NCBI RefSeq assembly: GCF_027922325.1
Contig: NZ_BSFL01000001.1
Coordinates: forward strand, 372,001 to 436,000
Source: Methylopila turkensis
GTDB taxonomy: Bacteria; Pseudomonadota; Alphaproteobacteria; Rhizobiales; Methylopilaceae
Reading direction: 5' to 3'
DNA length: 64,000 nucleotides
Both the position numbers and the translations under genes were made by a program. Under the pieces are notes generated by a model that saw only the letters and a program-made list of their open reading frames with translations, was not told where the DNA came from and searched no databases. Below are positions 1 through 10,027 of the stretch, one piece after another; the stretch's first letter is position 1; each line of letters starts with the position of its first letter.

Positions 1-242
1 GCGTCGACGCGGGCGGCGAGCTCGCGGTCGCCTTCGTTCGCGGCCTCGGCGCGGGCTGCGGCCTCGTCGAGCAGCCCGGCGAGCCGGAGGCGGTCGTCCG
101 CGAAGGCGTTCAGCTCCTCCTCGCGGGCGCGGGCGGCGTCGGCGGCGTCGAGCGCGCGGCCGACCGCGGCCTCCGCCGCGTCGAGGGCCGCGTCCAGTCG
201 CTTCAGCGCCACGTCGAGATCGCTCACCCGGAACGCCCCCAT
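1..242 (-). CDS. DUF4164-type coiled-coil protein (3' end outside window)
   Basis: The visible N-terminal 80 residues are almost entirely Ala, Glu, Asp, Arg and Leu in heptad-like order, which predicts a long coiled coil with no signal peptide or membrane segment. In Hyphomicrobiales a DUF4164 gene commonly sits divergently from transketolase and next to zapA, and both composition and position fit that family. The ATG at 242 is chosen because GAGG lies 8 bases upstream; an in-frame GTG at 227 is the alternative. Its molecular role is not established; a link to cell division through a neighbouring zapA is inference, since that gene would be off the window edge. Confidence 0.6.
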   Translation of the reverse strand, partial: MGAFRVSDLDVALKRLDAALDAAEAAVGRALDAADAARAREEELNAFADDRLRLAGLLDEAAARAEAANEGDRELAARVD

Positions 243-311
243 CTTCCGAGCCTCGCCCGCCGTGACGCCGGCGACGGAAACCGACGTCGTGGCAAGGCGT
301 TGCAGGCCCGA

Positions 312-340
312 CTTTAAGAGACCCGTCGAAAACGCGTCAA
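312..340 (-). promoter_or_regulatory. candidate promoter for the DUF4164 gene
   Basis: Read on the minus strand, TTGACG (340-335) is followed after 17 bases by TTAAAG (317-312). The -35 box matches 5 of 6 consensus bases but the -10 box is weak. It diverges from the transketolase promoter candidate at 409-436. Confidence 0.35.
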
Positions 341-408
341 TCGTGCGGAGCGCGCCGTCCACCGCGCTCTGCCCGCGGACTGCGGAACGGCTCCGCTCGG
401 CGCGCGTA

Positions 409-436
409 TTGACATGACCGGGCGCCCCTTTAAACG
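409..436 (+). promoter_or_regulatory. candidate sigma-70 promoter of tkt
   Basis: A perfect TTGACA (409-414) is followed after 16 bases by TAAACG (431-436) inside a short AT-richer patch in an otherwise GC-rich 315-base intergenic region. Transcription would begin about 115 bases upstream of the transketolase ATG, leaving a long GC-rich leader. Confidence 0.45.
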
Positions 437-557
437 TCCCGGCGACCCTGCGGCCGGCCGCAGCGCTCTTGGAGCTTCAGCGCTCCTGCCCCGACGCCGC
501 CGGCCGCCCCGAACTTCGCGCGCGGCCCCGGCCGCGCAGACAGGACTGGACGTCTCC

Positions 558-2549
558 ATGACCGACGCGAACGCCACCCGCCGGCTCGCCAACGCCATCC
601 GCGCGCTCGCGATGGACGCGGTGGAGAAGGCCAATTCCGGCCATCCCGGCATGCCGATGGGCATGGCCGACGTCGCGACCGTGCTGTTCACCAAGGTGCT
701 GAAGTACGACGCCTCGGCGCCGTTCTGGCCGGACCGCGACCGCTTCATCCTCTCCGCCGGCCACGGCTCGATGCTGCTCTACGCGCTGCTGCATCTGACC
801 GGCTCGAAGGAGATGACGATCGACGAGCTGAAGCGCTTCCGGCAGGTCGGCTCGCGCACGCCGGGCCACCCGGAGCGCGGCCACACCGAGAGCGTGGAGA
901 CGACCACCGGCCCGCTCGGCGCCGGCATCTCCAACGCCGTCGGCCTCGCGCTCGCGGAGCGCATCCTTGCGGCGCAGTACCCCACCATCACCGACCATCG
1001 CACCTTCGCCATCTGCTCCGACGGCGACCTGATGGAGGGCGTCAGCCAGGAGGCGATCGCGATCGCCGGCCACTACAAGCTGTCGCGGCTGGTGTTCCTC
1101 TATGACGACAACTCGATCTCGATCGACGGCGACACCTCGCTGTCGGACTCGGTCGACCAGATCAAGCGCTTCGAGGCCTGCGGCTGGAACGCGGTCCGCA
1201 TCGACGGACACGACCCGGAGGCGATCGAGGCGGCGCTGAAGGCGACCGAAAACGCCGACAAGCCGACGCTGATCGCCTGTAAGACCGTGATTGGCTTCGG
1301 CGCGCCGAAGAAGGCCGGCACCGAGAAGGCGCACGGCTCGCCGCTCGGCGCGGAGGAGATCGCGGGCGCTCGCAAGGCGCTCGGCTGGGACTACCCGCCG
1401 TTCGAGATCCCCGAGGACGTGCGCTCCGCCTGGGCGGAGGCCGGCCTGCGCGGCCGCGCCGCGCGCAAGGAGTGGGAGAGCCGGTTCGAGGCGATCGAGC
1501 CCGCGGTGCGCGACGACTACGAGCGCCGCCTGCACGGCGATCTGCCGGCGGACTTCGCCGCGACCATGACGGCGTACCGCGCCAAGCTCTACGCCGCCCC
1601 AAAGGAGGTCGCGACCCGCAAGGCCGGCGAAGCCGCGCTCGAGGTGGTGTCCACCGCCCTGCCCGAACTGGTCTCGGGCTCGGCCGACCTGACGCCCTCC
1701 AACAACACGCTCACCAAGAACATGACCGTCATCCGCCCCGGCGCGTACGGCGGCACGTTCATGCACTGGGGCATCCGCGAGCACGGCATGGCCGGCGCCA
1801 TCAACGGCCTCGCCATCCATGGCGGGCTGCTGCCGGTCGGCTCGACCTTCCTCGTATTCTCGGACTACTGCCGCCCGCCGCTCCGGCTCGCGGCGCTGAT
1901 GGGCCTGCGCGTGGTGCAGGTGTTCACCCACGACTCCATCGGCGTCGGCGAGGACGGCCCGACCCATCAGCCGGTCGAGCACCTCGCGTCGCTCCGCGCG
2001 ATCCCGAACCTCAACGTGTTCCGCCCCTGCGACCAGATCGAGACGGCGGAGGCCTGGGAGCTCGCGGTCTCGTCCAAGACGCGGCCGAGCGTCCTGGCGC
2101 TGACCCGCCAGAACCTGCCGCAGCTCCGGCTTGAAGAGACGGCCGAGAACCTGTCGGCGAAGGGCGCCTACGAACTCGCGGCCGCGGACGGCCCGGCCAA
2201 GGTCAGCCTGTTCGCGACCGGCTCCGAGGTCAGCCTCGCGATCGAGGCCAAGGCGAAGCTCGACGCCGCGGGCCTGCCGACCCGCGTGGTCTCGGCCCCC
2301 TGCCTTGACCTGTTCTTCGACCAGCCCGGCTCCTATCGCGCCGAAGTGATCGGCACGGCTCCGGTGAAGATCGCGATCGAGGCCGCCATCCGGCAGGGCT
2401 GGGACGCGATCATCGGCTCGGACGGCGGGTTCGTCGGCATGTCGAGCTTCGGCGAGAGCGGCCCCTACAAGGAGGTCTACGCCAAGTTCGGGATCACGGT
2501 CGACGGCGTCACCGAACTCGCGACCCGGCTCGCGGCTTCAGCCGCGTGA
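558..2549 (+). CDS. tkt: transketolase
   Basis: Transketolase (663 residues) transfers two-carbon ketol units between sugar phosphates in the cytosol, using thiamine diphosphate and a divalent metal. The N-terminal domain has [10 protein letters not shown] and the cofactor segment from [13 protein letters not shown] to the Asp-Asn metal ligands. The pyrimidine-binding domain has [17 protein letters not shown] and [17 protein letters not shown]. The ATG at 558 is preferred over an in-frame ATG at 414 because homology starts here and ACAGGA lies about 10 bases upstream; the longer version would add a low-complexity Arg/Ala leader. It heads a run of glycolytic and Calvin-type genes, which suggests joint control of triose and pentose phosphate flow. 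Confidence 0.97.
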   Translation: MTDANATRRLANAIRALAMDAVEKANSGHPGMPMGMADVATVLFTKVLKYDASAPFWPDRDRFILSAGHGSMLLYALLHLTGSKEMTIDELKRFRQVGSRTPGHPERGHTESVETTTGPLGAGISNAVGLALAERILAAQYPTITDHRTFAICSDGDLMEGVSQEAIAIAGHYKLSRLVFLYDDNSISIDGDTSLSDSVDQIKRFEACGWNAVRIDGHDPEAIEAALKATENADKPTLIACKTVIGFGAPKKAGTEKAHGSPLGAEEIAGARKALGWDYPPFEIPEDVRSAWAEAGLRGRAARKEWESRFEAIEPAVRDDYERRLHGDLPADFAATMTAYRAKLYAAPKEVATRKAGEAALEVVSTALPELVSGSADLTPSNNTLTKNMTVIRPGAYGGTFMHWGIREHGMAGAINGLAIHGGLLPVGSTFLVFSDYCRPPLRLAALMGLRVVQVFTHDSIGVGEDGPTHQPVEHLASLRAIPNLNVFRPCDQIETAEAWELAVSSKTRPSVLALTRQNLPQLRLEETAENLSAKGAYELAAADGPAKVSLFATGSEVSLAIEAKAKLDAAGLPTRVVSAPCLDLFFDQPGSYRAEVIGTAPVKIAIEAAIRQGWDAIIGSDGGFVGMSSFGESGPYKEVYAKFGITVDGVTELATRLAASAA

Positions 2550-2712
2550 ATGGGCGGCTTCACCAAATCTCAGGCGCTTTTTCCGGCGAAAAGCCCCATA
2601 TAGAGCGCCCTTGCGCCCGCCGGGCCGTGACGGCCGACGGCGGACGCGCAAGGGACGAGGAACGGAACGCTCCGCGCTCAAGCGGGGACGACAGGCGAGG
2701 GAAGACGAGAAA

Positions 2713-3723
2713 ATGGCGGTGAAGGTCGCGATCAACGGCTTCGGGCGCATCGGACGGCTGGTGCTCCGGGCGATCGTCGAGTCCGGGCGCAAGGACATTC
2801 AGGTGGTTGCGATCAACGACCTCGGACCGGTCGAAACCAACGCGCACCTGCTGCGCTACGACTCGGTCCACGGCCGTTTCCCGGCCGAGGTGACCGTCAA
2901 CGGCGACGTCATTTCCGTCGCCGGCCACGGCGACATCAAGGCGACCGCGATCCGCAACCCGGCCGAGCTGCCGCACGCCGCGCTCGGCGTCGACATCGCG
3001 CTCGAGTGCACCGGCATCTTCACCAGCAAGGAGAAGGCCTCCGCCCATCTCCAGGCGGGCGCCAAGCGCGTCATCATCTCGGCGCCCGGCGACGGCGTCG
3101 ATCTGACGGTGGTGTTCGGCGTCAACGACGACAAGCTGACGAAGGACCACGTCATCGTCTCGAACGCGTCATGCACCACGAACTGCCTCGCCCCGGTCGC
3201 GAAGGTGCTGAACGACGCCATCGGCATCGAGCACGGCTTCATGACAACGATCCATTCCTACACGGGCGACCAGCCGACGCTCGACACCATGCACAAGGAC
3301 CTCTACCGCGCCCGCGCGGCGGCCCTCAGCATGATCCCGACCTCGACCGGCGCCGCCAAGGCCGTCGGCCTCGTGCTGCCGGAGCTGAAGGGCAAGCTCG
3401 ACGGCGTGTCGATCCGCGTGCCGACCCCCAACGTCTCGGTGATCGACTTCAAGTTCGTCGCCAAGCGCGCGACCTCGGTGCAGGAGGTCAACGACGCGGT
3501 GAAGGCCGCAGCCGCCGGCAAGCTCAAGGGCATCCTCGACGTGGTGGACGCCCCGCTGGTGTCGTCGGACTTCAACCATAACCCGCACTCGTCGAGCTTC
3601 GCGCTCGACCAGACCAAGGTGCTTGAAGGCAGCTTCGTGCGCGTGCTGAGCTGGTACGACAACGAGTGGGGATTCTCGTCCCGCATGTCGGACACGGCGG
3701 TGGCGATCGCCAAGCTGCTCTGA
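2713..3723 (+). CDS. gap: glyceraldehyde-3-phosphate dehydrogenase, type I
   Basis: The 336-residue protein oxidises and phosphorylates glyceraldehyde 3-phosphate to 1,3-bisphosphoglycerate with NAD(P), as a cytosolic tetramer. The Rossmann start INGFGRIGR is at residues 5-13. The catalytic Cys is about residue 154 in [11 protein letters not shown], followed by the phosphate-binding THR-type region and the C-terminal WYDNEWGFS. The ATG at 2713 is used because homology begins there and a purine-rich AGGGAAGACGAG precedes it. It lies 163 bases after tkt, with pgk two genes on, so the two substrate-linked enzymes are close in one direction. Confidence 0.97.
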   Translation: MAVKVAINGFGRIGRLVLRAIVESGRKDIQVVAINDLGPVETNAHLLRYDSVHGRFPAEVTVNGDVISVAGHGDIKATAIRNPAELPHAALGVDIALECTGIFTSKEKASAHLQAGAKRVIISAPGDGVDLTVVFGVNDDKLTKDHVIVSNASCTTNCLAPVAKVLNDAIGIEHGFMTTIHSYTGDQPTLDTMHKDLYRARAAALSMIPTSTGAAKAVGLVLPELKGKLDGVSIRVPTPNVSVIDFKFVAKRATSVQEVNDAVKAAAAGKLKGILDVVDAPLVSSDFNHNPHSSSFALDQTKVLEGSFVRVLSWYDNEWGFSSRMSDTAVAIAKLL

Positions 3724-3764
3724 GCGGCGATCGAGCCTGAACGGCGCGGCTGCAGCAGACGCGC

Positions 3765-3849
3765 CGTCATGCCCGGGCGTGACCCGGGCATCCATCACGT
3801 CAGGCGCGTCCGCGCCCGATGGATCCTCGGGGCAAGCCCGAGGATGACG
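3765..3849. repeat. dispersed palindromic repeat, CGTCAT family
   Basis: An 85-base element bounded by CGTCAT and ATGACG. It holds two hairpins: ATGCCCGGG/CCCGGGCAT at 3769-3791, and a CCTCGGG...CCCGAGG stem near 3823-3843. It lies between gap and the COG3554 gene. Related copies are at 9265-9360 and 30327-30413. No coding capacity is evident; it resembles the REP- or MITE-like elements frequent in rhizobial-type genomes. Confidence 0.75.
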
Positions 3850-3882
3850 ACGGCGCGAGAGGACAACGAAGCGATCCTCGCC

Positions 3883-4452
3883 ATGACCGCCTTCCCTCCT
3901 CCCCGCCCCGTCACCGCCCGCTGGCGCAGCCTTGAGGGCGACGGCCTCGATCACGTGGTCGTCGCGCCCAAGGACGGGCGGATCGTGTTCCGCGGCGCCG
4001 TGATCGGCTCGCGCGGCGGCGCGCCCTACGGCGTCTACTACCGCATCGATTGCGACGCCGGCTGGCGCGTGCGCGAGCTCGCTCTGGGCTCGGTCGACGG
4101 GCGCGGGCTGCACCTCGTCTCGGACGGCCGCGGCCACTGGGCGAACGGCGTCGGCGAGGCGCTCCCCCAGTTCGACGGCTGCCTCGACGTCGACCTCGCC
4201 GGCACGCCGCTGACCAACACGCTGCCGATCCGCCGCCGGGCGTGGACGCCGGGCGAGACCGCAGAACTGCGGATGGTCTACGTGCCTTTCGACAGCTACG
4301 TTCCAGCCGTCGACGGGCAGATCTACACCTGCCTTGAGCCCGGCCGCCGCTTCCACTACCAAGCGGCGGACCGCAGCTTCGAAGCCGTCCTCGCGATCGA
4401 TTCCGACGGCTTCGTGACCGACTATCCAGGCCTTTTCACTCGGGTGATCTGA
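3883..4452 (+). CDS. putative glycolipid-binding family protein (COG3554-like)
   Basis: A 189-residue soluble protein with no signal peptide. The C-terminal half carries the features I associate with the COG3554 'putative glycolipid-binding' family: a [20 protein letters not shown] segment and the ending [10 protein letters not shown]. The function of this family is not firmly known. The ATG at 3883 avoids running the protein through the upstream repeat, where an in-frame start at 3769 exists. Its stop TGA overlaps the ATG of pgk by one base, so translation of the two is probably coupled. That coupling is the strongest hint that it works with, or is co-expressed with, lower glycolysis. Confidence 0.7.
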   Translation: MTAFPPPRPVTARWRSLEGDGLDHVVVAPKDGRIVFRGAVIGSRGGAPYGVYYRIDCDAGWRVRELALGSVDGRGLHLVSDGRGHWANGVGEALPQFDGCLDVDLAGTPLTNTLPIRRRAWTPGETAELRMVYVPFDSYVPAVDGQIYTCLEPGRRFHYQAADRSFEAVLAIDSDGFVTDYPGLFTRVI

Positions 4453-5651
4453 TGACCGCGTTCAAGACCCTCGACGACGTGGACGTCGCCGGCAAGCGCG
4501 TGCTGGTGCGCGTGGACTTGAACGTGCCGATGGACGGAGACCGGGTCACCGACGACACCCGGCTTCGCGCCATCCAGCCGACGCTGAACGAGCTGTCGCA
4601 GAAGGGCGCGAAGACGATCCTGCTCGCCCATTTCGGCCGTCCGAAGGGCAAGCGCGACGAGAGCCAGTCGCTCCGGCCGGTGGTCGCGGCGCTTGAGAAG
4701 ACGCTGATCCAAGACGTCGGCTTCGCCGAGGACTGCGTCGGCGAAGCCGCCGCCGCAGCGGTCGCGCGCATGACGCCGGGCGACGTCTTGCTGCTGGAGA
4801 ACGTGCGCTTCCACGCCGGCGAGGAGACGAACGATCCGGCCTTCGCGGCCGAACTCGCGAAGCTCGGCGACATCTACGTCAACGACGCCTTCTCGGCCGC
4901 GCATCGCGCCCACGCCTCGACCGAAGGGCTCGCCCGGCTGCTGCCGGCCTACGCCGGCCGCTCCATGCAGGCGGAGCTCGACGCGCTGTCGAAGGCGCTC
5001 GGCAGCCCCGAACGCCCGGTGGTCGCAGTCGTCGGCGGCGCCAAGGTCTCGACCAAGCTCGACCTGCTCGGCAACCTCGTGGCCAAGGTCGACTACCTTG
5101 TAATCGGCGGCGGCATGGCGAACACCTTCCTTGCGGCGCAGGGGATCGACGTCGGAAAGTCGCTTTGCGAGCGTGACCTCCTCGACACTGCGCGCGAGAT
5201 CGAGGCCAAGGCCAAGGCCGCGGGCTGCACCATCGTGCTGCCCGCCGACGGACGCCTGGCGAGGGAGTTCAAGGCCGAGGCCGCGAACCGCGTCGCCGCC
5301 GTCACGGAGGTCGCCGCCGACGAGATGATCCTCGACATCGGGCCCGCGGGGGCGGAGGGTGTCGCGAAGGTGCTTGAGCAGGCGAAGACGCTGGTGTGGA
5401 ACGGCCCGTTCGGCGCGTTCGAGCTGACGCCGTTCGACGAGGGCACGGTCGCCGTAGCGCAGAAGGCCGCGGCGCTGACGGTCGAGGGGCGTCTTCTCTC
5501 CGTCGCGGGCGGAGGCGATACTGTCGCCGCGCTCAACCATGCCGGCGTCGCCGGCGATTTCACCTATGTCTCGACCGCCGGCGGCGCGTTCCTCGAATGG
5601 CTCGAGGGCAAGGAGCTGCCGGGGGTCGCCGCGCTCAGCGCGACAAACTGA
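4452..5651 (+). CDS. pgk: phosphoglycerate kinase
   Basis: This 399-residue monomer transfers phosphate between 1,3-bisphosphoglycerate and ADP. The N-terminal substrate domain has [19 protein letters not shown] and the paired His/Arg region HRAHAS. The C-terminal nucleotide domain has [27 protein letters not shown] and the final GGGDTVAAL. Length and motif order are normal for bacterial PGK. It starts inside the stop codon of the preceding gene and lies 50 bases upstream of fba, giving a gap-orf-pgk-fba order. Confidence 0.97.
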   Translation: MTAFKTLDDVDVAGKRVLVRVDLNVPMDGDRVTDDTRLRAIQPTLNELSQKGAKTILLAHFGRPKGKRDESQSLRPVVAALEKTLIQDVGFAEDCVGEAAAAAVARMTPGDVLLLENVRFHAGEETNDPAFAAELAKLGDIYVNDAFSAAHRAHASTEGLARLLPAYAGRSMQAELDALSKALGSPERPVVAVVGGAKVSTKLDLLGNLVAKVDYLVIGGGMANTFLAAQGIDVGKSLCERDLLDTAREIEAKAKAAGCTIVLPADGRLAREFKAEAANRVAAVTEVAADEMILDIGPAGAEGVAKVLEQAKTLVWNGPFGAFELTPFDEGTVAVAQKAAALTVEGRLLSVAGGGDTVAALNHAGVAGDFTYVSTAGGAFLEWLEGKELPGVAALSATN

Positions 5652-5701
5652 GCGTTTCGCCTTATATAAACGCCACCAGCGAACCGGACTTCGAGAGGCC
5701 T

Positions 5702-6667
5702 ATGAACGCTCAGACCAAGATCACCCCCGCGACCCATTCGCTCATCACGCCGCGGGTCAAGGAAATCCTGTCCTGGTACGAGAGCGACAACCCCGGCACC
5801 AAGGCCAACCTCTACCGCCTGCTGATGACGGGCCGCCTCGCCGGCACCGGCAAGCTGGTGATCCTGCCCGTCGACCAGGGCTTCGAGCACGGCCCGGCGC
5901 GCTCCTTCGCGCCGAACCCGGCGGGCTATGACCCGCACTACCACTACCAGCTCGCGATCGACGCCGGCCTCAACGCCTACGCCGCGCCGCTCGGCATGCT
6001 GGAGGCGGGCGCCTCCACCTTCGCCGGCCAGATCCCGACCATCCTCAAGATGAACAGCGCGAACTCGCTGTCGCGCCTCAACGAGGACGCCGACCAGGCG
6101 GTGACCGCCTCGGTCGCGGACGCCGTCCGTCTCGGCTGCTCGGCGATCGGCTTCACGATCTATCCGGGCTCGGACGCGGCCTACGACCAGTTCGAGGAGA
6201 TCCGCGAGCTGTCGGCCGAAGCCAAGTCGGTCGGCCTCGCGGTCGTGGTGTGGTCCTACGCCCGCGGCGGCACGCTGACGAAGAAGGGCGAGACCGCCGC
6301 CGACGTCATCGCCTACGCCGCCCACATGGCGGCGCTGCTCGGCGCCCACATCATCAAGGTGAAGCCGCCGTCCGACCACCTCGAGCTCGACGCCGCGAAG
6401 AAGGCCTACGAGAAGGCCAAGATCCCGGTCTCGACGCTGTCCGAGCGCATCCAGGACGTGGTGAAGAGCTGCTTCGGCGGCCGCCGCATCGTGATCTTCT
6501 CGGGCGGCGAGACCAAGAACGACACCAACGCGCTGCTCTCCGAGATAAGCCAGATCGCGGCCGGCGGCGGCTTCGGCTCGATCATGGGCCGCAACGCGTT
6601 CCAGCGTCCGCGCGACGAGGCGATCGACCTGCTCGGCAAGATCATCGACATCTACGCCAAGGCGTAA
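5702..6667 (+). CDS. fructose-bisphosphate aldolase, class I
   Basis: The 321-residue protein belongs to the DhnA/FbaB-type class I aldolases, which cleave fructose 1,6-bisphosphate through a Schiff-base lysine rather than zinc. Visible family features are ILPVDQGFEHGPARSF near the N-terminus, the barrel strand HIIKVKPP (a likely Schiff-base Lys) and the phosphate-binding IFSGGETK and GGFGSIMGRNAFQRP. The ATG at 5702 fits the homology start. An AT-rich stretch (TTATATAAA, about 5661-5669) in the short gap after pgk could be a promoter element. The gene ends shortly before a strong terminator. Confidence 0.92.
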   Translation: MNAQTKITPATHSLITPRVKEILSWYESDNPGTKANLYRLLMTGRLAGTGKLVILPVDQGFEHGPARSFAPNPAGYDPHYHYQLAIDAGLNAYAAPLGMLEAGASTFAGQIPTILKMNSANSLSRLNEDADQAVTASVADAVRLGCSAIGFTIYPGSDAAYDQFEEIRELSAEAKSVGLAVVVWSYARGGTLTKKGETAADVIAYAAHMAALLGAHIIKVKPPSDHLELDAAKKAYEKAKIPVSTLSERIQDVVKSCFGGRRIVIFSGGETKNDTNALLSEISQIAAGGGFGSIMGRNAFQRPRDEAIDLLGKIIDIYAKA

Positions 6668-6719
6668 ACACCGGAGGGGCCGGCGCGACGGAGACGTCGG
6701 CCGGCCCTGACCACAGCCG

Positions 6720-6754
6720 AAACCGCCGCGCCGCTTCTGTCGCGCGGCGGTTTT
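6720..6754 (+). terminator. rho-independent terminator after fba
   Basis: A perfect 10-bp stem (AACCGCCGCG at 6721-6730 with CGCGGCGGTT at 6743-6752) encloses a 12-base loop and runs into TTTT. A second GC-only hairpin, GGGCCGGC/GCCGGCCC, lies just upstream at about 6677-6706. This closes the glycolytic run. Confidence 0.8.
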
Positions 6755-6846
6755 GCGTTGCGCCTCGGAGCGGCGGGTCGCCGCCCCGTTTTCGCCAAAG
6801 CCCGGCGCCACAAGCGCACGCTCCCTCCCCCGTGAGCCCACGCCCG

Positions 6847-7494
6847 ATGACCGACGACGCCTCCGCCCCACGCCTGATGCTCGTGACGCCGGAGCTCGCC
6901 GAGACCGAGGCCTTCCTGCCGGCGCTCGAGGCCGCGCTCGCGGCCGGCGACGTCGCGGCCGTCGCGATCCGGCTGGCCCCAGCCGACGACCGCGCCCGCA
7001 TCGCGCGGGCCAAGCCCCTGATCGCGGCCGCGCAAGGCGCCGGCGCCGCCGCGCTGATCGCCGGCGAGGGCGTCGAGGACATCGTGGGCAAGTCCGGCGC
7101 GGACGGCGTCCATGTGGTCGGCGAGGCCGCGGCGGCCGAAGCCGTCGAGCGCTTCCAGCCCGAGAAGATCGTCGGCGCCGCGGTGTCCCGCTCGCGCGAC
7201 GACGCGATGACCGCCGGCGAGCGCGGCGTCGATTACGTGCTGTTCGGCATGGCCGAGAACGGCGCGGCCTGGTCGGCGGAGCAGACGCTGGAGCGCGTCG
7301 CGTGGTGGGTTCCGATCTTCGAGACCCCCTGCGTCGGCTTCGCCGGCTCGCTCGACGACGTCGCGGCGCTCGCCACGACCGGCGTGGAGTTCGTCGGGCT
7401 CGGCGACGCGGTGTGGCGCCACGAATCCGGACCGGCCGCGGCGGTCGCCGCCGCCCACGCCGCGATCTCGCTCGCGCGGGCGCCGACTCCGTGA
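6847..7494 (+). CDS. thiamine phosphate synthase-like protein
   Basis: A 215-residue cytosolic TIM-barrel protein resembling ThiE/TenI: it opens with a PRLMLVTPE strand, contains SGADGVHVVGE (compare the ADGVHLGQ strand of ThiE) and AVSRSRDDAMTAGERGVDYVLFG, and ends with a GVEFVGLGDAVW strand. ThiE couples the pyrimidine and thiazole parts of thiamine. Several ThiE substrate residues are not obvious here, and no TPP riboswitch or other thi gene is nearby, so a distinct activity is possible. The ATG at 6847 is preferred; an in-frame GTG lies 15 bases upstream. Its TGA overlaps the GTG of the next gene. Confidence 0.65.
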   Translation: MTDDASAPRLMLVTPELAETEAFLPALEAALAAGDVAAVAIRLAPADDRARIARAKPLIAAAQGAGAAALIAGEGVEDIVGKSGADGVHVVGEAAAAEAVERFQPEKIVGAAVSRSRDDAMTAGERGVDYVLFGMAENGAAWSAEQTLERVAWWVPIFETPCVGFAGSLDDVAALATTGVEFVGLGDAVWRHESGPAAAVAAAHAAISLARAPTP

Positions 7495-8582
7495 AACGGC
7501 TCGCCGCAGCGCTGGCCGCGGCGGCTGTCGCCTGCGGCGCCGCGCAGGGACAGACGCGGCCGAACGAGCGCGATCCGAAGCTGCCGGTGCCGAGCTTCAG
7601 GGACATGATGATCCTGACGCCGGACGGCGCCGGCGATCCCGCGCGCAGCGTCGCGCCAGCGCAGCCGAAGGCGCCCGAGCCCGCGGCGGCCGTCGACCCC
7701 AACGCCGATCTGCCCTACGGCGCCTATCAGCGCGGCCATTACATCGAGGCCCGGTCGCAGGCGCTGAAGCTCGCGGAAGGCGCCCGGCTCAACAGCGCCG
7801 CCATGACCCTGCTGGGCGAGCTCTACGCCAAGGGCCAGGGCGTGCGCCGCGACGTGCCCCAGGCGATGGCGTGGTACGAGCGCGCCGCCGATCTTGGCGA
7901 CCCGCAGGCGATGCTCGCGCTCGGCCTGATCCATGTGAACGGCGACGGCGCCCCGAAAAACGTCGCGCGCGCGATCGAGGAGTTCGAGCGCGCTGGCGAG
8001 CTCGGCCAGCCGGCCGCGCTCTACAATCTCGGGCTTCTGCGCCTGCAGGCCGGCGACGCGCGGGCCGCCGCCAAGGCGTTCGCGAAGGCCGCCGAGATCG
8101 GCGAGCCGGACGCGCAATACGCCTACGCCGTGCTGCTGAAAGAAGGCCGCGGCGTCCCCGCCGATCCGGCGGCGGCGGGGAACTGGCTCGCCAAGGCGGC
8201 GGCGCAGGACCAGATCGCCGCCATGGTCGAATACGCGATCGCGCTGTTCCGGGGCGTCGACGTCGAGAAGAACGAACTGGAGGCCGCGCGTCTGTTCCGC
8301 CGCGCCGCCGAACGCGGCAACGCCATCGGCCAAAACCGGCTCGCCCGGCTCTACGCCTATGGCCGCGGCGTCGGGCGCGATCCGGTGCGCGCTGCGGCCT
8401 GGCACCGGCTCGCGAGCGATCAGGGGCTGGTCGACACCTGGCTCGAGGGCTTCGTGCAGACCCTGCCCGAGGCCCAGCGGACCGAGGCCGCGGCGCTGGC
8501 GCGGTCCTGGGCCACGCCGTTCGGACCGATCCCGGAGGCGGAAGCCGCCGGCGCGCGCACGATGGCCGCCCCGAAACCTTGA
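7491..8582 (+). CDS. exported Sel1-repeat (TPR-like) protein
   Basis: A 363-residue protein with an N-terminal signal peptide ([20 protein letters not shown]) and then about six Sel1-like repeats of roughly 36 residues, recognised by recurring [22 protein letters not shown] and [11 protein letters not shown] segments. Sel1 repeats form alpha-solenoid scaffolds for protein-protein contacts. A periplasmic location is likely. The GTG start overlaps the stop of the ThiE-like gene by four bases, so the pair is translationally coupled. The partner of this scaffold is unknown. Confidence 0.8.
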   Translation: MKRLAAALAAAAVACGAAQGQTRPNERDPKLPVPSFRDMMILTPDGAGDPARSVAPAQPKAPEPAAAVDPNADLPYGAYQRGHYIEARSQALKLAEGARLNSAAMTLLGELYAKGQGVRRDVPQAMAWYERAADLGDPQAMLALGLIHVNGDGAPKNVARAIEEFERAGELGQPAALYNLGLLRLQAGDARAAAKAFAKAAEIGEPDAQYAYAVLLKEGRGVPADPAAAGNWLAKAAAQDQIAAMVEYAIALFRGVDVEKNELEAARLFRRAAERGNAIGQNRLARLYAYGRGVGRDPVRAAAWHRLASDQGLVDTWLEGFVQTLPEAQRTEAAALARSWATPFGPIPEAEAAGARTMAAPKP

Positions 8583-8667
8583 CGCCGCGCCCGGCCGGGG
8601 GCAAACGAGCGCGACCATTTTTCAAGCCGCGCCGCGAAGCGCCGGCCTTCGCGCGAAAGACCGACCT

Positions 8668-9231
8668 ATGAAGATCAACGGAAACCAGATCACCCCCGGC
8701 ATGGTCCTCGAGCATCAGGGCGGGCTCTGGGCCGCGGTCAAGACCAACGCCGTGAAGCCCGGCAAGGGCGGCGCCTTCAACCAGGTCGAGATGAAGAACC
8801 TGATCGACGGCCGTAAGCTTAACGAGCGCTTCCGCGCCGACGAGACGGTCGAACGCGTCCGGCTTGAGCAGAAGGACTTCCAGTTCCTCTACGCCGAGGG
8901 CGACGATCTGGTGTTCATGGACACCGGCACCTACGAGCAGATCACGCTCGCGACCGACTTCATCGGCGAGCGCGCCGCCTTCCTGCAGGACGGCATGACG
9001 GTGACCGTGGAGATGCACGAGGAGCGCCCGATCGGCGTGAAGCTGCCGGATCAGGTGACGCTCGAGATCGTCGAGGCCGATCCGGTGGTGAAAGGCCAGA
9101 CCGCCGCCTCCTCCTACAAGCCCGCCAAGCTCGAGAACGGCCTGCGCGTGATGGTGCCGCCTTTCATCGCGTCCGGCGAGCGCATCGTGGTCGACACCAA
9201 CGAGGTCACCTACCTCCGCCGCGCGGACTGA
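8668..9231 (+). CDS. efp: elongation factor P
   Basis: EF-P (187 residues) binds between the P and E sites of stalled ribosomes and helps peptide-bond formation at polyproline runs. The N-terminal KOW-like domain has the loop VKPGKGGAF, with Lys33 at the tip where many bacteria attach a modification. Two OB-type domains follow and end in the conserved [16 protein letters not shown]. Length matches the family. No epmA/epmB modification genes are in this window. Confidence 0.96.
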   Translation: MKINGNQITPGMVLEHQGGLWAAVKTNAVKPGKGGAFNQVEMKNLIDGRKLNERFRADETVERVRLEQKDFQFLYAEGDDLVFMDTGTYEQITLATDFIGERAAFLQDGMTVTVEMHEERPIGVKLPDQVTLEIVEADPVVKGQTAASSYKPAKLENGLRVMVPPFIASGERIVVDTNEVTYLRRAD

Positions 9232-9264
9232 GACGACCGAGCGACGGTTCGCTCGGAGCCACTG

Positions 9265-9360
9265 CGTCATGCCCAGCCTTTCGGCCGGGCATCCACGACT
9301 TCGCCGACGTCACGCCCGAGGTCGCAAGTCGTGGATGCCCGCGAAGACGCGGGCATGACG
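9265..9360. repeat. dispersed palindromic repeat, CGTCAT family
   Basis: A 96-base element with long terminal inverted ends (CGTCATGCCC at the left, GGGCATGACG at the right) and an internal inverted pair ATCCACGACTT / AAGTCGTGGAT, so nearly the whole element can fold into a cruciform. It is the clearest copy of the family also seen at 3765-3849, and lies between efp and the flavin reductase gene. Confidence 0.8.
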
Positions 9361-9391
9361 GCTGCGTTCGCGGACTGCCCGAGGAGCCATC

Positions 9392-9970
9392 ATGCCCCTG
9401 ACGCTTCCCGTCCTTTACGGCTCCGTCCGCACCGAGCGGCAGGGGATCGCGCTCGCGCGATGGATCGCGGAGACGCTGCGCGCCCGCGGGCATGACGCCC
9501 CGCTGATCGATCCGATGGAGCGGCGCCTGCCGCTGCTCGACCGGATGTACAAGGAATACGAGCCCGACGAAGCGCCGCCCGTGCTTCGGGAGCTCGCCGA
9601 GCTCTACGGGCAGGCCGACGGCTTCGTTCTCGTCACGGGCGAGTACAACCACGGCGTTCCGCCGGCGCTGAAGAACCTGCTCGACCACTTCCTCGAGGAG
9701 TATTTCTGGCGGCCGTCCGCGATCGTCAGCTACTCGGCGGGCGGCTTCGGCGGCGTTCGCGCCGCGATGCAGCTGCGGGCGATCGTCGGCGAGCTCGGCA
9801 TGCCGTCGATCCCCTCGATCTACGCCGTGCCGAAGATCGGCCAGGCCTTCGACGATGCCGGCCGGCCGACGGACGAGAAAGTCGCGACGCGGTTCGACCG
9901 CTTCGCCCGAGAACTCGAATGGTACGCCGAGGCGCTCAAGACCAAGCGCGCGGACGGCGTGCCGTACTGA
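9392..9970 (+). CDS. NADPH-dependent FMN reductase-like flavoprotein
   Basis: A 192-residue flavodoxin-fold protein of the FMN_red family. The FMN phosphate loop is YGSVRTERQG near the N-terminus, followed by the family segment GEYNHGVPPALKNLLDH and the YSAGGFGGVRAAMQLR strand. Such enzymes reduce flavins, quinones or azo compounds with NAD(P)H in the cytosol. A GGAG ribosome site precedes the ATG. It stands alone between a repeat and the inositol-monophosphatase gene, so its physiological substrate cannot be told. Confidence 0.85.
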   Translation: MPLTLPVLYGSVRTERQGIALARWIAETLRARGHDAPLIDPMERRLPLLDRMYKEYEPDEAPPVLRELAELYGQADGFVLVTGEYNHGVPPALKNLLDHFLEEYFWRPSAIVSYSAGGFGGVRAAMQLRAIVGELGMPSIPSIYAVPKIGQAFDDAGRPTDEKVATRFDRFARELEWYAEALKTKRADGVPY

Positions 9971-10027
9971 CCTGACCTCCCAGCGCCTCCCCCGGGGGCG
10001 GCGCAGACCCTGAAAGCGAACTTGTCC

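Noticed and set aside
477-1982. 501-codon minus-strand open frame
   Set aside because: Antisense to transketolase; no start signal or domain.
6668-6846. TPP riboswitch upstream of the ThiE-like gene
   Set aside because: None of the conserved thi-box segments are present in the 180 bases upstream.
5564-7702. 712-codon minus-strand open frame
   Set aside because: Antisense to fba and the ThiE-like gene, and runs through a terminator; a shadow frame.
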